DNA of 64,000 nucleotides from Arbacia lixula (GCA_963669155.1 OZ022576.1:8927943-8991942); one strand, 5' to 3'; shown: positions 10,420 to 22,379, counted from the stretch's first letter. Numbers and translations are program-made. Notes: generated from the sequence alone by a model not told the origin.

Positions 10420-13400
10420 CTACAACAACAGAGCAATACAAACAATTAGTCATCAATATTTCATCATTATGCTGAAAACATTGAATGCTTTACCCAACAT
10501 TTAAATCTGGTAGTAACATTTGTGTATTTTGTATTCATTTCAAAGATGGAAATCACACTTCAACCTTTTAATTTACAAAAGAAATGTTGGGCTCTACAAA
10601 AACAGAACAGGTCATTGCACTTCGATCAGTCTGGGGCTATTTCCATGAAACCTTGCTAGCCTAGTTAGTCACCTAAAATAGGGTACCGTAGCTATAAACA
10701 ATGAAGTAACTCACTAGAATTATAAGACGAGTCAAAAGTAATTATGCTTACATTTCTCTGTGCCAACTTCCACCATCCTGGTGACAGGTCCCGATCCCTC
10801 TGTCGTGGTGCCAGTGGTGTCCCACCAGCGCGGGTAGCCGGTAGTGGTGGTGTTGGGGTTGTTGGTGGTGGAAGAATTGGCGTTGACTCCCTCGTGGCGG
10901 GAGGCGTTGAAGATGTCACCCCAGCTCATGGTGGGGAGGGGAGGAGAGTAGGTGGAGTTGGCCCTCAAGGCGGAGGCCGTCTGGTTGACAATCTGAGGGA
11001 CCTCCTCCTTTTTGCACCACACCTTGAGCAGAGACTCATTCTGGGAGTCCAGCTCTCCAGTCGCGATCTTGGCAATCTTCTTGCTGTCGATCTGAACAGG
11101 GAAAAAAAAAACAGAAAGAAAATTAGTATTTAATGCAAAATTATTGAATATTTTGGAATAATTTTAAGAAAATTTTTAGGAAGGCTCCTGATAAAAAAAA
11201 ATATATTGGAATGAATGCTTGATCTTGAGAATGATTTCTTTTTTGTAAATCAGGGAGCTCAAAAAAAAAAAAAGAAGTATATTCGAGCAACAACCTGATT
11301 TTACTCCCTACTTAAACTCTAAGATGGCTGCTTGCTCGTACCTGGATGATTCTCTTGGACAGGGGCTTGGTGAGCACCTTGAGCAGCTCCACCTTGGCTC
11401 CCTTGTGGGACTCAATGTGGAAGGACTTCACGATGATGCTGGTGAGGCGGTAAAGGTATCCTGTTGCCGCCTCCAGGGGTAGCAAACAGATCACTGACAG
11501 CCAGTTGAACATGTCATGTACTGTGGCACCACCAAAGGCCCGTCGGAACTCGGTGCGGTTGCCGGACTGCGCCATGGAGACGATGGTGTTGGTGACTGAG
11601 GTTCCAATGTTGGCGCCCATGATGATGAAAATGGCGGGGCTCACAGGAAGAACTGAAAGAAAATGAAGAAAAAATACTAATTAGAATAAGGTGCACACAA
11701 ATTTCAAACTTCAACCATAAAATGTTTTACAACACATCTACCTGTACATGTGTCAATATGAACTAGAATATAATCTAGAAAATGCCTGGAGACATAAGAA
11801 TTGTGTAGGTTTTTTAAAATAACATTTATTATTAACAATTACAAGCAATTTGTGTTAATTGTAACAAAGGCAACCATCAAAACTGATCAAAATATAACTA
11901 AGTAATCAGTTCAAATTGCGATTAAATATAAAGTTTATAAACTATTGATTAAAAATATCAATGCAATTTTTAAAAAAGTTTTCAAAAAAACTTACTTCCT
12001 GCTGCAACGATGGTGACAACAATAGAGGTGGAGGTGGACGAGCTTTGGACGAGGACAGTGGCCAGGATACCGATCATGAGGCCGCACACAGGGTTGTTGA
12101 GCAGGTCATTCTGGGCAAAGACCTCTCCAGCCTCCTTGCCTCCTAGCAGCCGGAAGGCAGAACTCATCAGGTCCAGAGAGCAGATGAAGAAGTAGAGCAA
12201 GCTGAGGATCAGGACAGGCTTGATCAGGTAGTTGAGCAGCACATACCTCATCTTGCCGCAACATGTCAGCTCTGCACGGGGGACACATGAAAAGGGGAGA
12301 TGGATTAATAATCATGGAACCAAATTTTTTTTTTTATTTTTTTTTAATAAAGTATTGTTTCTCTCATAAGGTGCAAGAGACAGTGACACATTTTTATTTC
12401 ATAATTTTTACAAGTTCATGTTCAGCACTCCATTATAATTTGTTTTCCCCCTGTAGATAATATACGACACATATACTGAAAGGGGTACAAATTATGAACC
12501 TGACAAGTACATGTAATTGGAATTCACCAAGTATGCAATTTATGCAAATAATGATTAATTTATAAGTCATGGGGCATTGATATATTTTTGACAGAAATAT
12601 GGTATGTTTATTTCATTGTTTGGCAACACTATTATTTCTTAACAAATGTACAGAATTGTATCATGACGAATGGAGCATTTGCATATTTTGCACATTTTTT
12701 TAGGCCTGTAAGATTCCCTCAAACACATTTTTAGTAGTTGCATAATGCATTCATTTCTTAATACATTTGAGTAAAAAAAAAATTCATAAAATTGCATATA
12801 ATTTGTTTTCAACATTCCTATTTTATTTTTGCTAAAAAATTGTTGCTAACATATGTTTGATTGCATCTCATATTTTCTGTCATAATTTTCCACCCTTACA
12901 GGTCATCCTTTCAAATTCCACCCCAATCCGACTACAATACTGTCTCCAAATATCACGCCACATGTAATTCACTGAAAAAACAACAACAAGAGTTATATTT
13001 AGACATGGACAGGCAGACAGAGAGAAAATGCATAGCTAATGAAATTCCTCTTATGTGAGCGATGAGGTCATACTGACTCGCCAAAGACCGAGTAGTAAAT
13101 TGTACATGGTACGATCACATGCTCATCACACGCAAAACCACACTGCTTTAGAAAATGCCGATTGTACAACACCGCATGGTATGCCAAGCCCATGCGATAT
13201 AGGCAGTGCACTACACACACACACCGGCACCCGGCATATTTTGTCCCTAACACACCCAGGCATAGAAAGTGACATCACACACACACACACTAGTGGATGG
13301 GAATGCTTCTCTTTTGTTTCCCTGTTACTTCCTACCCGGCGTTTGCCGCCACGTGGGAGATCGAGAGAGCGAATCGACTGATGTTTCAGCGGACATATTG

Positions 13401-15937
13401 TACAAAGTATAATTCCTTCGCTCTGATGGTAGTTGTATTTTCTTAAAAACATACTTCTCTAAATTTTCATGCACGCAATGGTATTCAAATATACATTTCA
13501 GAAACTGAATAACATGCTTTAAATTCTACTCTTACTCTCTGAATGTGTCGAAAAAGACTCTACCCGTTTTTAACCGGCACAATTTTCCATAATGTACGTT
13601 ACCTACAAAACTCGACTGGAGGCTACTAAAAGAGTATATCCTAAGAATTTGACACATACAAGTTCCTACTGGACAACATCTATTAAATTCGAAAGATTTG
13701 CAATGAAAGGGGTTCTAATTCCATTTCAATTCGCGAACGCAGATTTACAATTTTACATATTTACTATTCAGTTGAAATATCCAGATCTGTACATGACCGT
13801 GGGTCCATATATAATACTTGGCAAGTAATACATTTTAAAGTTACAATTTATAAACTTTTTTTAGAAGTTGATACATTATGTGGTTTGCAAAGAACCCGTT
13901 GTTGAACCCGTCTATCCTCGAGTAAAATGTATGAACTTTTGAGACTTACACATGAACAAAAATCCATACATTTCGTCTTTATTTGTAGGACAACTTCGTC
14001 ACAACCCTAAATAATATTGTAAACAACTAAATTGTGGTTTCAATTTGGAAACAAGAGTATGGTGCAACAGACAACATACATGTTGTGAATATAAGATAAA
14101 ATTATAAAGCACTAGACTGTTTATCAGATAAGTCATAAAATGAGAATGATATCAAAATAAATCTTGAAGAATTCAGAATCAAAACACCGCTTGTTTCCAA
14201 GAACATTTTCCAAAATGTATATGATCAATAACAAAGCAAAACTTTGATCATGAAACAAACTGTCAACGGCAAAATCATTCTGAGTAAAGGTGAGTTTAAA
14301 TTTGAAAATCTTAATTCTGTTTTCTATTCTTTTCTATGTCTACTTTGCATCTACTCATTTTACTGTAACTGTTATTTTGTTTTAGTGTAAAATAAGATAT
14401 TGTTTTATCTTAGAGAATCTAAATTACACTGAATGGTCTTGGAGTAAATGTTTAAATGATGACATTTACATACTTACAAAAAAGTATTCATTGTTGTTTT
14501 TCTGTGCTTATAGCAACTGCCCTTAATCTTTCAATCATTTGAAACATATTTTTTAAAACAAATATCTGAAATAAAATGAGATGATTAGGTGGGTGTACAA
14601 CAACTTAATAATAATATTTATAATATTTTTGAGATTATACATTATATCTATACTCTTAAAAATACAGATAAGTTCCATAGGATCTCGTCTCTATAAGCGA
14701 ACAGTTGAATGACAACTTAGCTTTAATAGATGAAGCATGTGTGTAAAATGAATAAGTTTGGAAGTCTTTGTGATTTGACATCTGAGCAACTAGTCTAGGT
14801 CTACATATTAAACAACAACATCAGAGTCCAAGATCAGTTTGACTTTGATGTAATTATAACTTGGGTGGAATCTACCTAAATTTTAAATACATCACCAACA
14901 AAATCCACGCAGTGTCGTTGATGTTTAATCAAAGACAAAGGGCTCTGCCTCTGACTTGATCTTCAACAAAAACAAAGACTTCTCACTCTCAAAATACAAC
15001 AATCAAAATCATACATTTTGATTTAGGCCTAGGGCCTACTAGTCTTTTATGTTTCATAGTTGAATCTATTAAAACTGAGGAAATTCTTATGATAGGTTTG
15101 AAAGTTAGAACGACAGAAGACAGCAACGTTGACGTTATATAAAATTGTTTGGAATAACAATGACAATAAAAAGTATATGACCTGGCACCACAATAAGACA
15201 CACACGATCACTCAAACTCAGTCACGTCACAACCAGCAGCAAGCTAAGCATATTCACCTATTCCATTAATTATTCCAGCACAGATCCAATCATCACATGA
15301 CATCAGCAACATTCCGGCAATATGAAATAAAATCGTCTGTAACATACCATTCCAAGGGGTGCTGGTATCCTCGAGTTCAGCCAGAGCCCACGGGTCTTCC
15401 TCCTCCGTTCCTGCTGGAGTTTCTTCTTCAGCAAGCAAACCATCTTGTTTCTTCTGAAGACCCTTCTCCGCTGCCTCGTCGCCCATATTCATATCCAGTC
15501 GTACATCTCCATTTGCAGCTTCGAGATCAACCTGGAAATATCAATGTTAAAGACATTTGTAAAAACTGGAACTGAAACTGAGTGAAAGCGATGTCAGTTA
15601 TGTTATGAAGATCAATCATTATTATGAACATGAACAGCTGATTGCAGACTTGAGATAGATTGCGCGCGTGGACGTCAAAAAGACCGGCATCTTCTTTTTC
15701 GCCGATTCTTGGTCTTACCTTCCTAACTTCCCAAATAATGGGAATCGAAATCTCTGGAACAAGGGTGTAAGGTGGAGGTGGTGTCTGGCTAGGACTGGGA
15801 ACCCTACTAGAATCCCTAGATGGAATCAGAAGTGGTACAATGACTTGAGAATCATCCATCCCGATCTCCGGAGTGCTACTTCTTGGTGGCGTTTCTACGT
15901 GCTCGGAGATGACCATTTTACTGCGAGTGTCAGCCAT
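9425..15937 (-). CDS. SLC34A: Sodium-dependent phosphate cotransporter type II (NaPi-IIb-like), six coding exons
   Basis: Join of 15937-15719, 15531-15348, 12271-11996, 11652-11342, 11091-10752 and 10419-9425, 774 aa. It is a plasma-membrane cotransporter bringing inorganic phosphate into the cell with Na+. The two inverted halves each carry the family's QSSS motif ([13 protein letters not shown] about residue 210, [13 protein letters not shown] about residue 525). Other family blocks are [12 protein letters not shown] before the first membrane segment, [50 protein letters not shown] and [17 protein letters not shown]. Between the halves is a glycosylated extracellular loop. Vertebrate members are about 600-690 aa; this one is longer mainly at the N-terminus. 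All junctions are GT-AG and in frame. An alternative in-frame ATG at 16066 would add 43 residues; 15937 was chosen because it has G at +4. Confidence 0.93.
10752..11091 (-). CDS. SLC34A: SLC34 exon 5: large extracellular loop, heavily glycosylated
   Basis: It encodes [20 protein letters not shown] to VGTEKC. This is the loop between the two transport repeats. Sequons NES, NQT, NST, NAS, NSS and NTT are visible, followed by a Thr-rich stretch. Only two cysteines occur (VWCKK and EKCQ, residues 356 and 444). Vertebrate IIb has an extra inner pair in this loop. The acceptor is TGTTCAG and the donor GTAAGC, which splits the Cys444 codon. Confidence 0.9.
11342..11652 (-). CDS. SLC34A: SLC34 exon 4: GANIGTS core and electrogenicity motif region
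   Basis: It encodes residues about 227-330, from [20 protein letters not shown] to [12 protein letters not shown]. It contains GGATVHD (267-273), the position where electrogenic family members have AGATVHD and the electroneutral type IIc differs. Asp273 is kept. The acceptor is TTTCAG, and the donor GTACGA is weak but in frame. Confidence 0.93.
11996..12271 (-). CDS. SLC34A: SLC34 exon 3: first membrane helices and first QSSS repeat
   Basis: It encodes residues about 135-227. They include the helix [20 protein letters not shown], then GGKEAG, then the re-entrant repeat [19 protein letters not shown]. This repeat forms one half of the Na+/phosphate pathway in the family model. The acceptor is CCGTGCAG and the donor GTAAGT. 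Confidence 0.93.
12272..15347 (-). other. SLC34 intron 2 (3.1 kb)
   Basis: No exon is recognisable inside. The sequence is AT-rich, with a mixed A/T run near 12327-12355 and short CA tracts at 13213-13223 and 13277-13291. The other SLC34 introns are small (15532-15718, 11653-11995, 11092-11341, 10420-10751) and unremarkable. Confidence 0.7.
15348..15531 (-). CDS. SLC34A: SLC34 exon 2: acidic cytosolic segment with conserved DPW block
   Basis: It runs [20 protein letters not shown] to DTSTPWN and ends with one base of the next codon. The acceptor is TTTCCAG and the donor GTATGT. The [12 protein letters not shown] stretch matches the DDPWNLPTLQD-type block just before the first membrane helix in vertebrate NaPi-II proteins, which anchors the exon order. 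Confidence 0.88.
15719..15937 (-). CDS. SLC34A: SLC34 exon 1: cytosolic N-terminus with PPPY motif
   Basis: 73 codons from [20 protein letters not shown] to IIWEVRK, phase 0, with donor GTAAGA. It is Ser/Pro-rich, predicted cytosolic, and not conserved in length with vertebrate members. Residues 52-57, TPPPPY, contain a PPxY motif of the kind bound by WW domains. The frame stays open to an upstream ATG at 16066, which a TGA directly precedes. The upstream region is not confirmed as transcribed. Confidence 0.75.
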
Positions 15938-16140
15938 GAACTGAATATTGTAGGAGCGCCAATCTCTAGTATATTTCGAAACGAAGCTGAGCTGAGAGGC
16001 TCGACCGGGTATGGACCAATCAGAGGGCGACCAGCGTGGGATCAGCGTGATGACGTATCCACTCATTCACAGAATTCGATAGAGTTGGGCTCATGATGTC
16101 CACATGATCAGCAGTGGGGGTAACGTCCATTATATGTGTA
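15938..16140 (-). promoter_or_regulatory. Probable SLC34 5'UTR/promoter side, with short upstream ORF
   Basis: On the minus strand a short frame starts at ATG 16096 (24 codons, stop near 16022-16024). It overlaps the alternative SLC34 start at 16066. An AT-rich CATATAATGG word lies near 16128-16137. None of this is proven to be transcribed. It is given as the most likely place for the transcription start. Confidence 0.25.
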
Positions 16141-18335
16141 GGGGTGTGTAAGTGTGGTATTTCCTCAAGTTGTCATTATATTATCTCATATGATCATATA
16201 ATCACATCTGAATAAATGAAAGTATATATTTTAACAAGGATTATGTAGAAAATGTATTTGATAAAGATATTTAAAGATTAAAGTATCTTCATATTTTGAT
16301 ATATAACCTCTTAATAGAATGGACGCACTATAAGTGAACGGGATAAACACACGAAGCGTGTGAGCACGTGGAGTGCACGGGCGAAATATCATCACAGACG
16401 GTTGGGAGATTCGGCGGGCAGGAAGTTCATAAGGGCATAGATAAGGTGTAGTAGGCCTTACTACGACGGGACGTCTACAAGGATACTACGATGTTTATGT
16501 TTTGGGGTCGTCGGGTTCTAAGGAATGTAGGATTTATTAAATGGGAGGAAGTATTCAGAAAGGGTTCTAATTTCAAACCCCATACCGGTTAATTTCGTGG
16601 GTAAATACGACAATCGATAATTCTTAACGCACCCCCCCCCCCCTCCACACACACACACACACACCTTGCCATCATCATATTCGAACGTTTGGTTCACATG
16701 TCATTCATGCGCACTGGCATGAGTTCTATGTATTTTGAACCTGTACTCGACCTCCTTCCCCGGCCTCCTTCACACACAACAGTGAGTGACAGTGCATGTG
16801 AAGGGGGAATACGAGACATACCGGTACCTGTGCATTGTGCATGTGAACATGTGAACGCTGTCATGCACTGGTTTGATCATTGAGCTGAGCTGTGCTGAGA
16901 AGCCGGTTCGCCTGAATGCTACTCATGCAAAAAAAAATACGAATCTATGCTTTGCATATAAAATCTGACCAAGCGGTTTAAACAGATTTTGCTCAATGAA
17001 CATCCTCTCACGAACACTTGAATCGGCCTGCGAAACATTTGTGAATAAAAATTATATCATGTACAGTCAGTTTGGTGTATTGTTTAGATATTTCTGATAA
17101 AGGATCCTTATTCATTGAAAAAATCGTTGAAGAAAAAACAGTTTATGAATTAGGCCCTGTAGACGTAGATATATTATTTGTAAAACGCATCGCTTCTAGT
17201 TTTAAATTATGTGATGCGTTAATTATCCGTAATAATGAAGTTAACTGAAATGGATCATGCCTACCTCAATAATATTCTCTGTAGTAATTTCGTGTCCATC
17301 TAGTATCTGGACTATAGGATAATGTGCATTGTATGTAACGTCATGAATAATTCCCCCTAGCATTTTTATCCTGTAGCTCTTCTGAAATCCTTCTTGATAA
17401 TTATTCATTATTGATAGAATTCTGTTTATTTACATTTGTTTTTAATTAGTCATCTAAATAATTATTTTGTACTTTGAAGAAAAAAAAAAGAATACCCCTT
17501 TCCTGTTCGCCTCGGTCAAATATTATATAAGACACTGTGGTCACGCATAGGTCTCGGCCACTGAACTAAAACTAGTTCAGTGGTCTCGGCGTGCTCTATA
17601 CCGGTCAGCAACACCGCGTTGGGCCATTTGCTTTTGTTCAATAAGAAAAGAAAATCGATTCCAATCGTATAGGATTCATCAATGTCCTTCGTATTGTCCT
17701 TCGACATTTCCATTTCCACCGCATGTCTGAACCTGGTATTCTGAACTAGTTTGATGTGGATCACGCAATATTAATTGGTTAGACACAACCGTATTCAAAG
17801 AAGACAATTAACAAAAGTGTTTGATCAATACCACATCATTATAAGAATTACTAAATAATTATCACTAAATTATCACTAAACACCAAATTACTAAACAGGC
17901 CTATTGGATAGAAACCGGACCTGTTGACCAGCATTATGTATATGAAAGCATGTGGGCTACTGTTATATAAAAATTTATCCTCGTCCTTATGATACTAAGC
18001 ATGTGAGGGACATGCGAATTTCCTCGCCTGTACATGCATACTGGTAGACGGTAATTCTTTACTCTCGGTTCCAGATCAACGACTTAATTTTTTTTTCCAG
18101 TGCACCCTCGCCATTCTGAGCACTGATGTAAAATTTATCTTCAGATTAGATCTGTTTGTGCCACTATCATATTCTGTTACTACAAATACACACACATCAC
18201 CTGTAGCACCACTTCGTTTAGCACAGGAAGAGTTAATTATCACGGCACACGGTAGTGGACACATAAGAAGTCGTTGGTGCATGCTGTGACAGCGTATGGA
18301 GTCAGACTAGTCATGACTATTTTTGAGATGTGATT
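16141..18335. other. Intergenic, no gene recognised
   Basis: Contents seen: a C run followed by a CA tract at 16631-16663, and a short perfect stem, ACTGAACT..AGTTCAGT, at 17560-17581 flanked by GGTCTCGGC on both sides. The rest is AT-rich. No open frame resembles a known protein. Confidence 0.4.
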
Positions 18336-18550
18336 TTAGCCTAGGTACTAGGCTGTGAGGTGCATGGACACAACCCAGTCTGTTAACAACTATGTCTGGT
18401 AAGACAGACTATGCCCCAATCCTCAAGAAAGGGAAGAGGGAAGAAGCCAGAGGAGCTACGAAGTCATTAGGGCGTAGTCTGTGCTACCAGACATAGTTGT
18501 TAACAGACTGGGTTGTGTCCATGCACCTCACAGCCTAGTACCTAGGCTAA
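18336..18550. mobile_element. Long inverted repeat (79-80 bp arms, ~55 bp loop), hairpin/MITE-like
   Basis: Left arm 18336-18415 and right arm 18471-18550 are reverse complements with about three mismatches. Both ends begin TTAGCCTAGGTACTAGGCTG and include CAACCCAGTCTGTTAACAAC. The loop, 18416-18470, is purine-rich. There is no coding content. The flanks are AT-rich, and a TA target duplication is possible but too short to prove. Confidence 0.75.
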
Positions 18551-18717
18551 TATGACTTTGGCATACTGGGCGAACACGGCCATAGCCATGACCCATACTT
18601 ACCGGAGTCGCATTCCAGTGACCTACATACTAAAGTATTATGTAGGCCTATTTTATATTGTACAGTTCTTGGCTTTAAATACACACCTCAGACAGTCCGT
18701 CAATGAGTCTGACATGG

Positions 18718-18800
18718 TCCAGGGCCCTGTCTCATAAATGGTTGCGATTTGTATCAATCGTAACTCTGTACATGCGAGATAAGGGATTGGATCAATTATT
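18718..18800. repeat. Dispersed repeat containing GGGCCCTGTCTCATAAA and CGTAACTCTGTACAT
   Basis: The same words occur in reverse complement at about 36465-36590 (ATGTACAGAGTTACGA ... TTATAAATCAGAGCCCT), preceded there by a second CCCCGTCTCAGTAAGAGTT. The pattern suggests a short non-autonomous element family with inverted ends. Boundaries are approximate. Confidence 0.5.
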
Positions 18801-19233
18801 TGTTGTTCACTGGGCATACTTACTTAAATCATTCGAAAATGATCATACTGTTGGAATTCTACATCAACAAAGTGCAACTCCGTGAGCTATTCTTCGTGGG
18901 GTGGGGTGGGGGTGGGTCGTGCTAATCACCTATTACATCATCAGTCGCCAGCCCCTAACAGGACAAAGACGGTCATCTCAAATTGCGCGCGCTTGTATAA
19001 CCGTATACCAACATATTTGGGGTAACAAGTTCAATACTATACCGTACACTCCGTTTTAAAATGTATCCTTTTATTTCTGTATGATCAGAGATAAATTGTT
19101 TGCTCTTAGTTGTTAGCTGCAAATATTGATTTGCAAATGATAAGTGGCTCAACAAAACCAGACGTAATTCGATGTATGGCCCGTTTACCATCTTATTCAT
19201 TTCCCAAGACGGTAGTACTTGGCCTTGTTGTAG

Positions 19234-19358
19234 ATAGGTTTTCAAGTAATAAACCATCAATGGTAACTTTCATGACGACAGCCAATGAGCTCTCATCATT
19301 GCACATATTGCCATGGTAGCTACCATTGATGGTAAGTTACAATAAATTGAAAACCTAT
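19234..19358. repeat. Imperfect inverted repeat
   Basis: ATAGGTTTTCAA at 19234-19245 pairs with TTGAAAACCTAT ending at 19358. Inside that, ACCATCAATGGTA pairs with TACCATTGATGGT. The arms are about 35-40 bp with one indel. It is probably another short hairpin element. Confidence 0.55.
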
Positions 19359-19359
19359 A

Positions 19360-22110
19360 TGCAACATGCTCCTTGTATATAGATTTGTTCAAGATGATTA
19401 ATTTTGTTGATAATCTTCTGAAGAAGATACAAAAATGATCGCAACAAAAGCATTGGGCGAGCCATATTGTTTACGAGATTGTACATGGTAATAGCAGCAC
19501 AAAAATAATGTTTTTTTTTTCTCTCCCTCTCTTACACTTAATCTAATTTCAGTCGTTGCATCTTCCAAGTCAGGAATCGCCTGTGAAAATGATGCGTATA
19601 ATATAGACATGGCCCTCGAGTGCTAATCATTGTAATAATGGCCCATAAAATGAAGCAATTGGGTCTGAGTCCCCACGCACTACCGTTTTATTTAGTTTCA
19701 GTTACTGAAACCTACAAGTACACGAGAAGAGAGCGAGCAAATAATCCCCATTCACTACGTCCGCCTAGAATACAAACATGACAACGACTAATGACTGGAG
19801 TTTCATTCATCAGAGGTCCCGTTTATCGATCCAACTTTGGGGGCGGCCGATCCTCGGTCTTTTGTCCCGAACAAGCGGGAAATTCGAAATAGTAATCAGA
19901 CGACACTGAGCGTACTACGTATCCCAGTGTGTATCAACGCACAATACACGGGAAACGTACTACAGTGTACAGCAACGGTGCATGTGATATTCATGTGAAA
20001 TTAATGGTCATGACTGTACTGGTATACAAGGTTAACATAATGTTTGTCTCGACCTCGCTATCATGATTTGCACAAAATTGTGTCCTTTCTTGTGAAATGC
20101 TATGTACAGGATAAAAATAAACGGTAGAAGTTACATACCATCAAGGATAGAAATGAACGCGAACACTTACGTTTTATTACATGTACAACCCTCATTACTA
20201 GTATCTATCCTCCTGTAGGCCCAATGTGTATTTGGTTCGTAGCATTATTTGTTATTTGTAACAACCATAATTCTTTTAGTGTAGGCCCCATTTATACTGT
20301 ATCAGCATTCGGCTGTACGGTGAGGGAGAAGAATCGTACAACTTCTATCCCATACACTTTGTCCAACCAAGGGCAAATATTTACAAGAAACTGCACAATA
20401 CATGTCCCAATATACATGGCAACAACCAATCGCTCGAAGAAAGAAGAAGGGATGGGGTAGCAGTGTACCCACGGAACCAGCACTGTTGTTTGCACAAAGT
20501 TCCCCGGCCTTAGTTCGGATCAAGTGCGCGCGAAATTCAAACCATTGATCGCGCTTTGTGCGAGTGCAAGAATGCGTGGAGGCCATACCCCTTGCCAAGG
20601 TTTCAGTCGATCATCTGATGTTCACATGCACGTATTGTCGTCTGCCAGTATCTACATTCCCGCTTGACTGTGTTTGCTGTGTGTAGCACGAATAATATTT
20701 GTGATTTTTTGTTCAAGTAAACTGAATTGTAAAACTTAGTGTTGACTTGTGCATGATGTAAAATCCATTGTCGTTTGAAGCTGGAAACTACATGGAGACG
20801 TGGAATGACAATAATAAGTGTTTTTGAAATGTTGAAGTTGCTATAAAATGGTAGGTTGGGTTGAAATACATAGCAATTTTGTTCGCATCTCAAAAGAAGA
20901 AACATATTATAATGAGCATGCTATAAAGGTTGTCTTCTATCAATGGGCCATGTTTGCCTTCACTTGCCTTCACCCTGTGGAGATCAACTCGCCAATATTT
21001 TTAGCCATAAGTTTACTTTACCATCACGTGGGCTATAACGATTAATCATTTACATCCTCAATAAAAAAGGCAAATAAATCCTCCAAAATATAAAACCTCC
21101 ACGGCACAAAAAAACAAACAAGGTTATGATTGATATCAACAAAAAGCATAGGGTCTACAATGTGGAGTTCGTGGTCCGTGTATGGCAGATGTGGGTTATT
21201 GTTTTGGTTAACTCTGTATGTTCCATTATGTGTATTTCTTCACAGTCCGTGCACATCAGTCCCATAGAGCAGCAGCAGGAGCTAAGAGATAAAATAAAAT
21301 AATATATTATGTCTTATTCCATACTCAAGACTTGACGGTGTCTAGGTGAAGTGAATAATAACGAACATGTTGACACAGCTACCCAATAAGAGCCGAAATG
21401 TGGGTAAACCCGCAAATATAAACGCCTAAACAAAAAAAATGTTGCACAGGATCATGTTTCGATGTATGCAGTTCTACAAACCAAGAACATGACAAATAAT
21501 GCCAAGAAATTCAAACTCACAGACTGTCTTACAGACTTACAGATTATCTGTCAGTAGATGTGTATTCATGGTAACAGTCCGCTCTCGGACTATGAGAAAT
21601 ACACATCAAAACCACTTTCCATTAATCGAGCGCCATTTCCGGCCCTTTTAGCAGTAATCAGAGGGAATGTTGTAAATGGAGACCACTTCAATGTGCTTCA
21701 TTTGGTCCACTAAATCAGCGGTAATCGAGATGGAAGTCAGCAATCTTATCGGGATGCCTACATCCTTCTGGGAAGCGCGGGAATGGTAAACAAGAGCTGC
21801 GCGTTCGGTCTCCAATGGTCGTGGTATCATTAATCTACCTGCGTCAGCGTGGGGAGAGGAGAGATAAGAAATGGGAAGTGTGGGTGTAGGGAGGAGAGAG
21901 ATGAAGGGCATGAGGAGCAGGAAGATTATGATATATGGATCAATGTAGATATCATAATTGTGAAACATCAGAGAGGGGTACAAAATAGCCTGCAGAGAGA
22001 TGACAGAGGTACTGTTTGTGTCGCCACTGTCATGACTGTGGTGTGAAAATGGTTTAGGTGTACCATGGACACTGTAATAATGACGGAGCTGGGGATATAT
22101 TAAGAATAAC
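19360..22110. other. Intergenic, no gene recognised; one candidate terminal exon (see findings)
   Basis: The sequence is mostly AT-rich. A more GC-rich patch at 21620-21860 contains a minus-strand open frame behind a good pyrimidine tract and CAG. I report it as a finding rather than as a gene because I do not recognise the protein. Confidence 0.35.
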
Positions 22111-22199
22111 AAGAAATGTAAGTGATTTTATGATTTTGGTGATGACGGTAATAATGGTGGAGATTTAGAATTTTAAAATTTAGAATGAAGAGAAATGTT

Positions 22200-22370
22200 A
22201 TAATGATGATGACGAAGAAGAAGATTATTATTTACTAGCCCAATGAGAAATGTCAAATATTAATTCGACGATGGTGATGGTGATGATGACGACAACGATG
22301 ATGATGATGATCTCGATGCTTATCATGATGACGACAAGGATGATGGTCATGATGATGATAATGCTTATAG
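22200..22370. repeat. GAT/GAC trinucleotide-rich tract
   Basis: Degenerate GATGAT/GATGAC repeats, interrupted by TTATTATTTACTAG. Similar but shorter GAT tracts occur near 30187-30206 and 49895-49925. Confidence 0.6.
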
Positions 22371-22379
22371 AGAAATACC

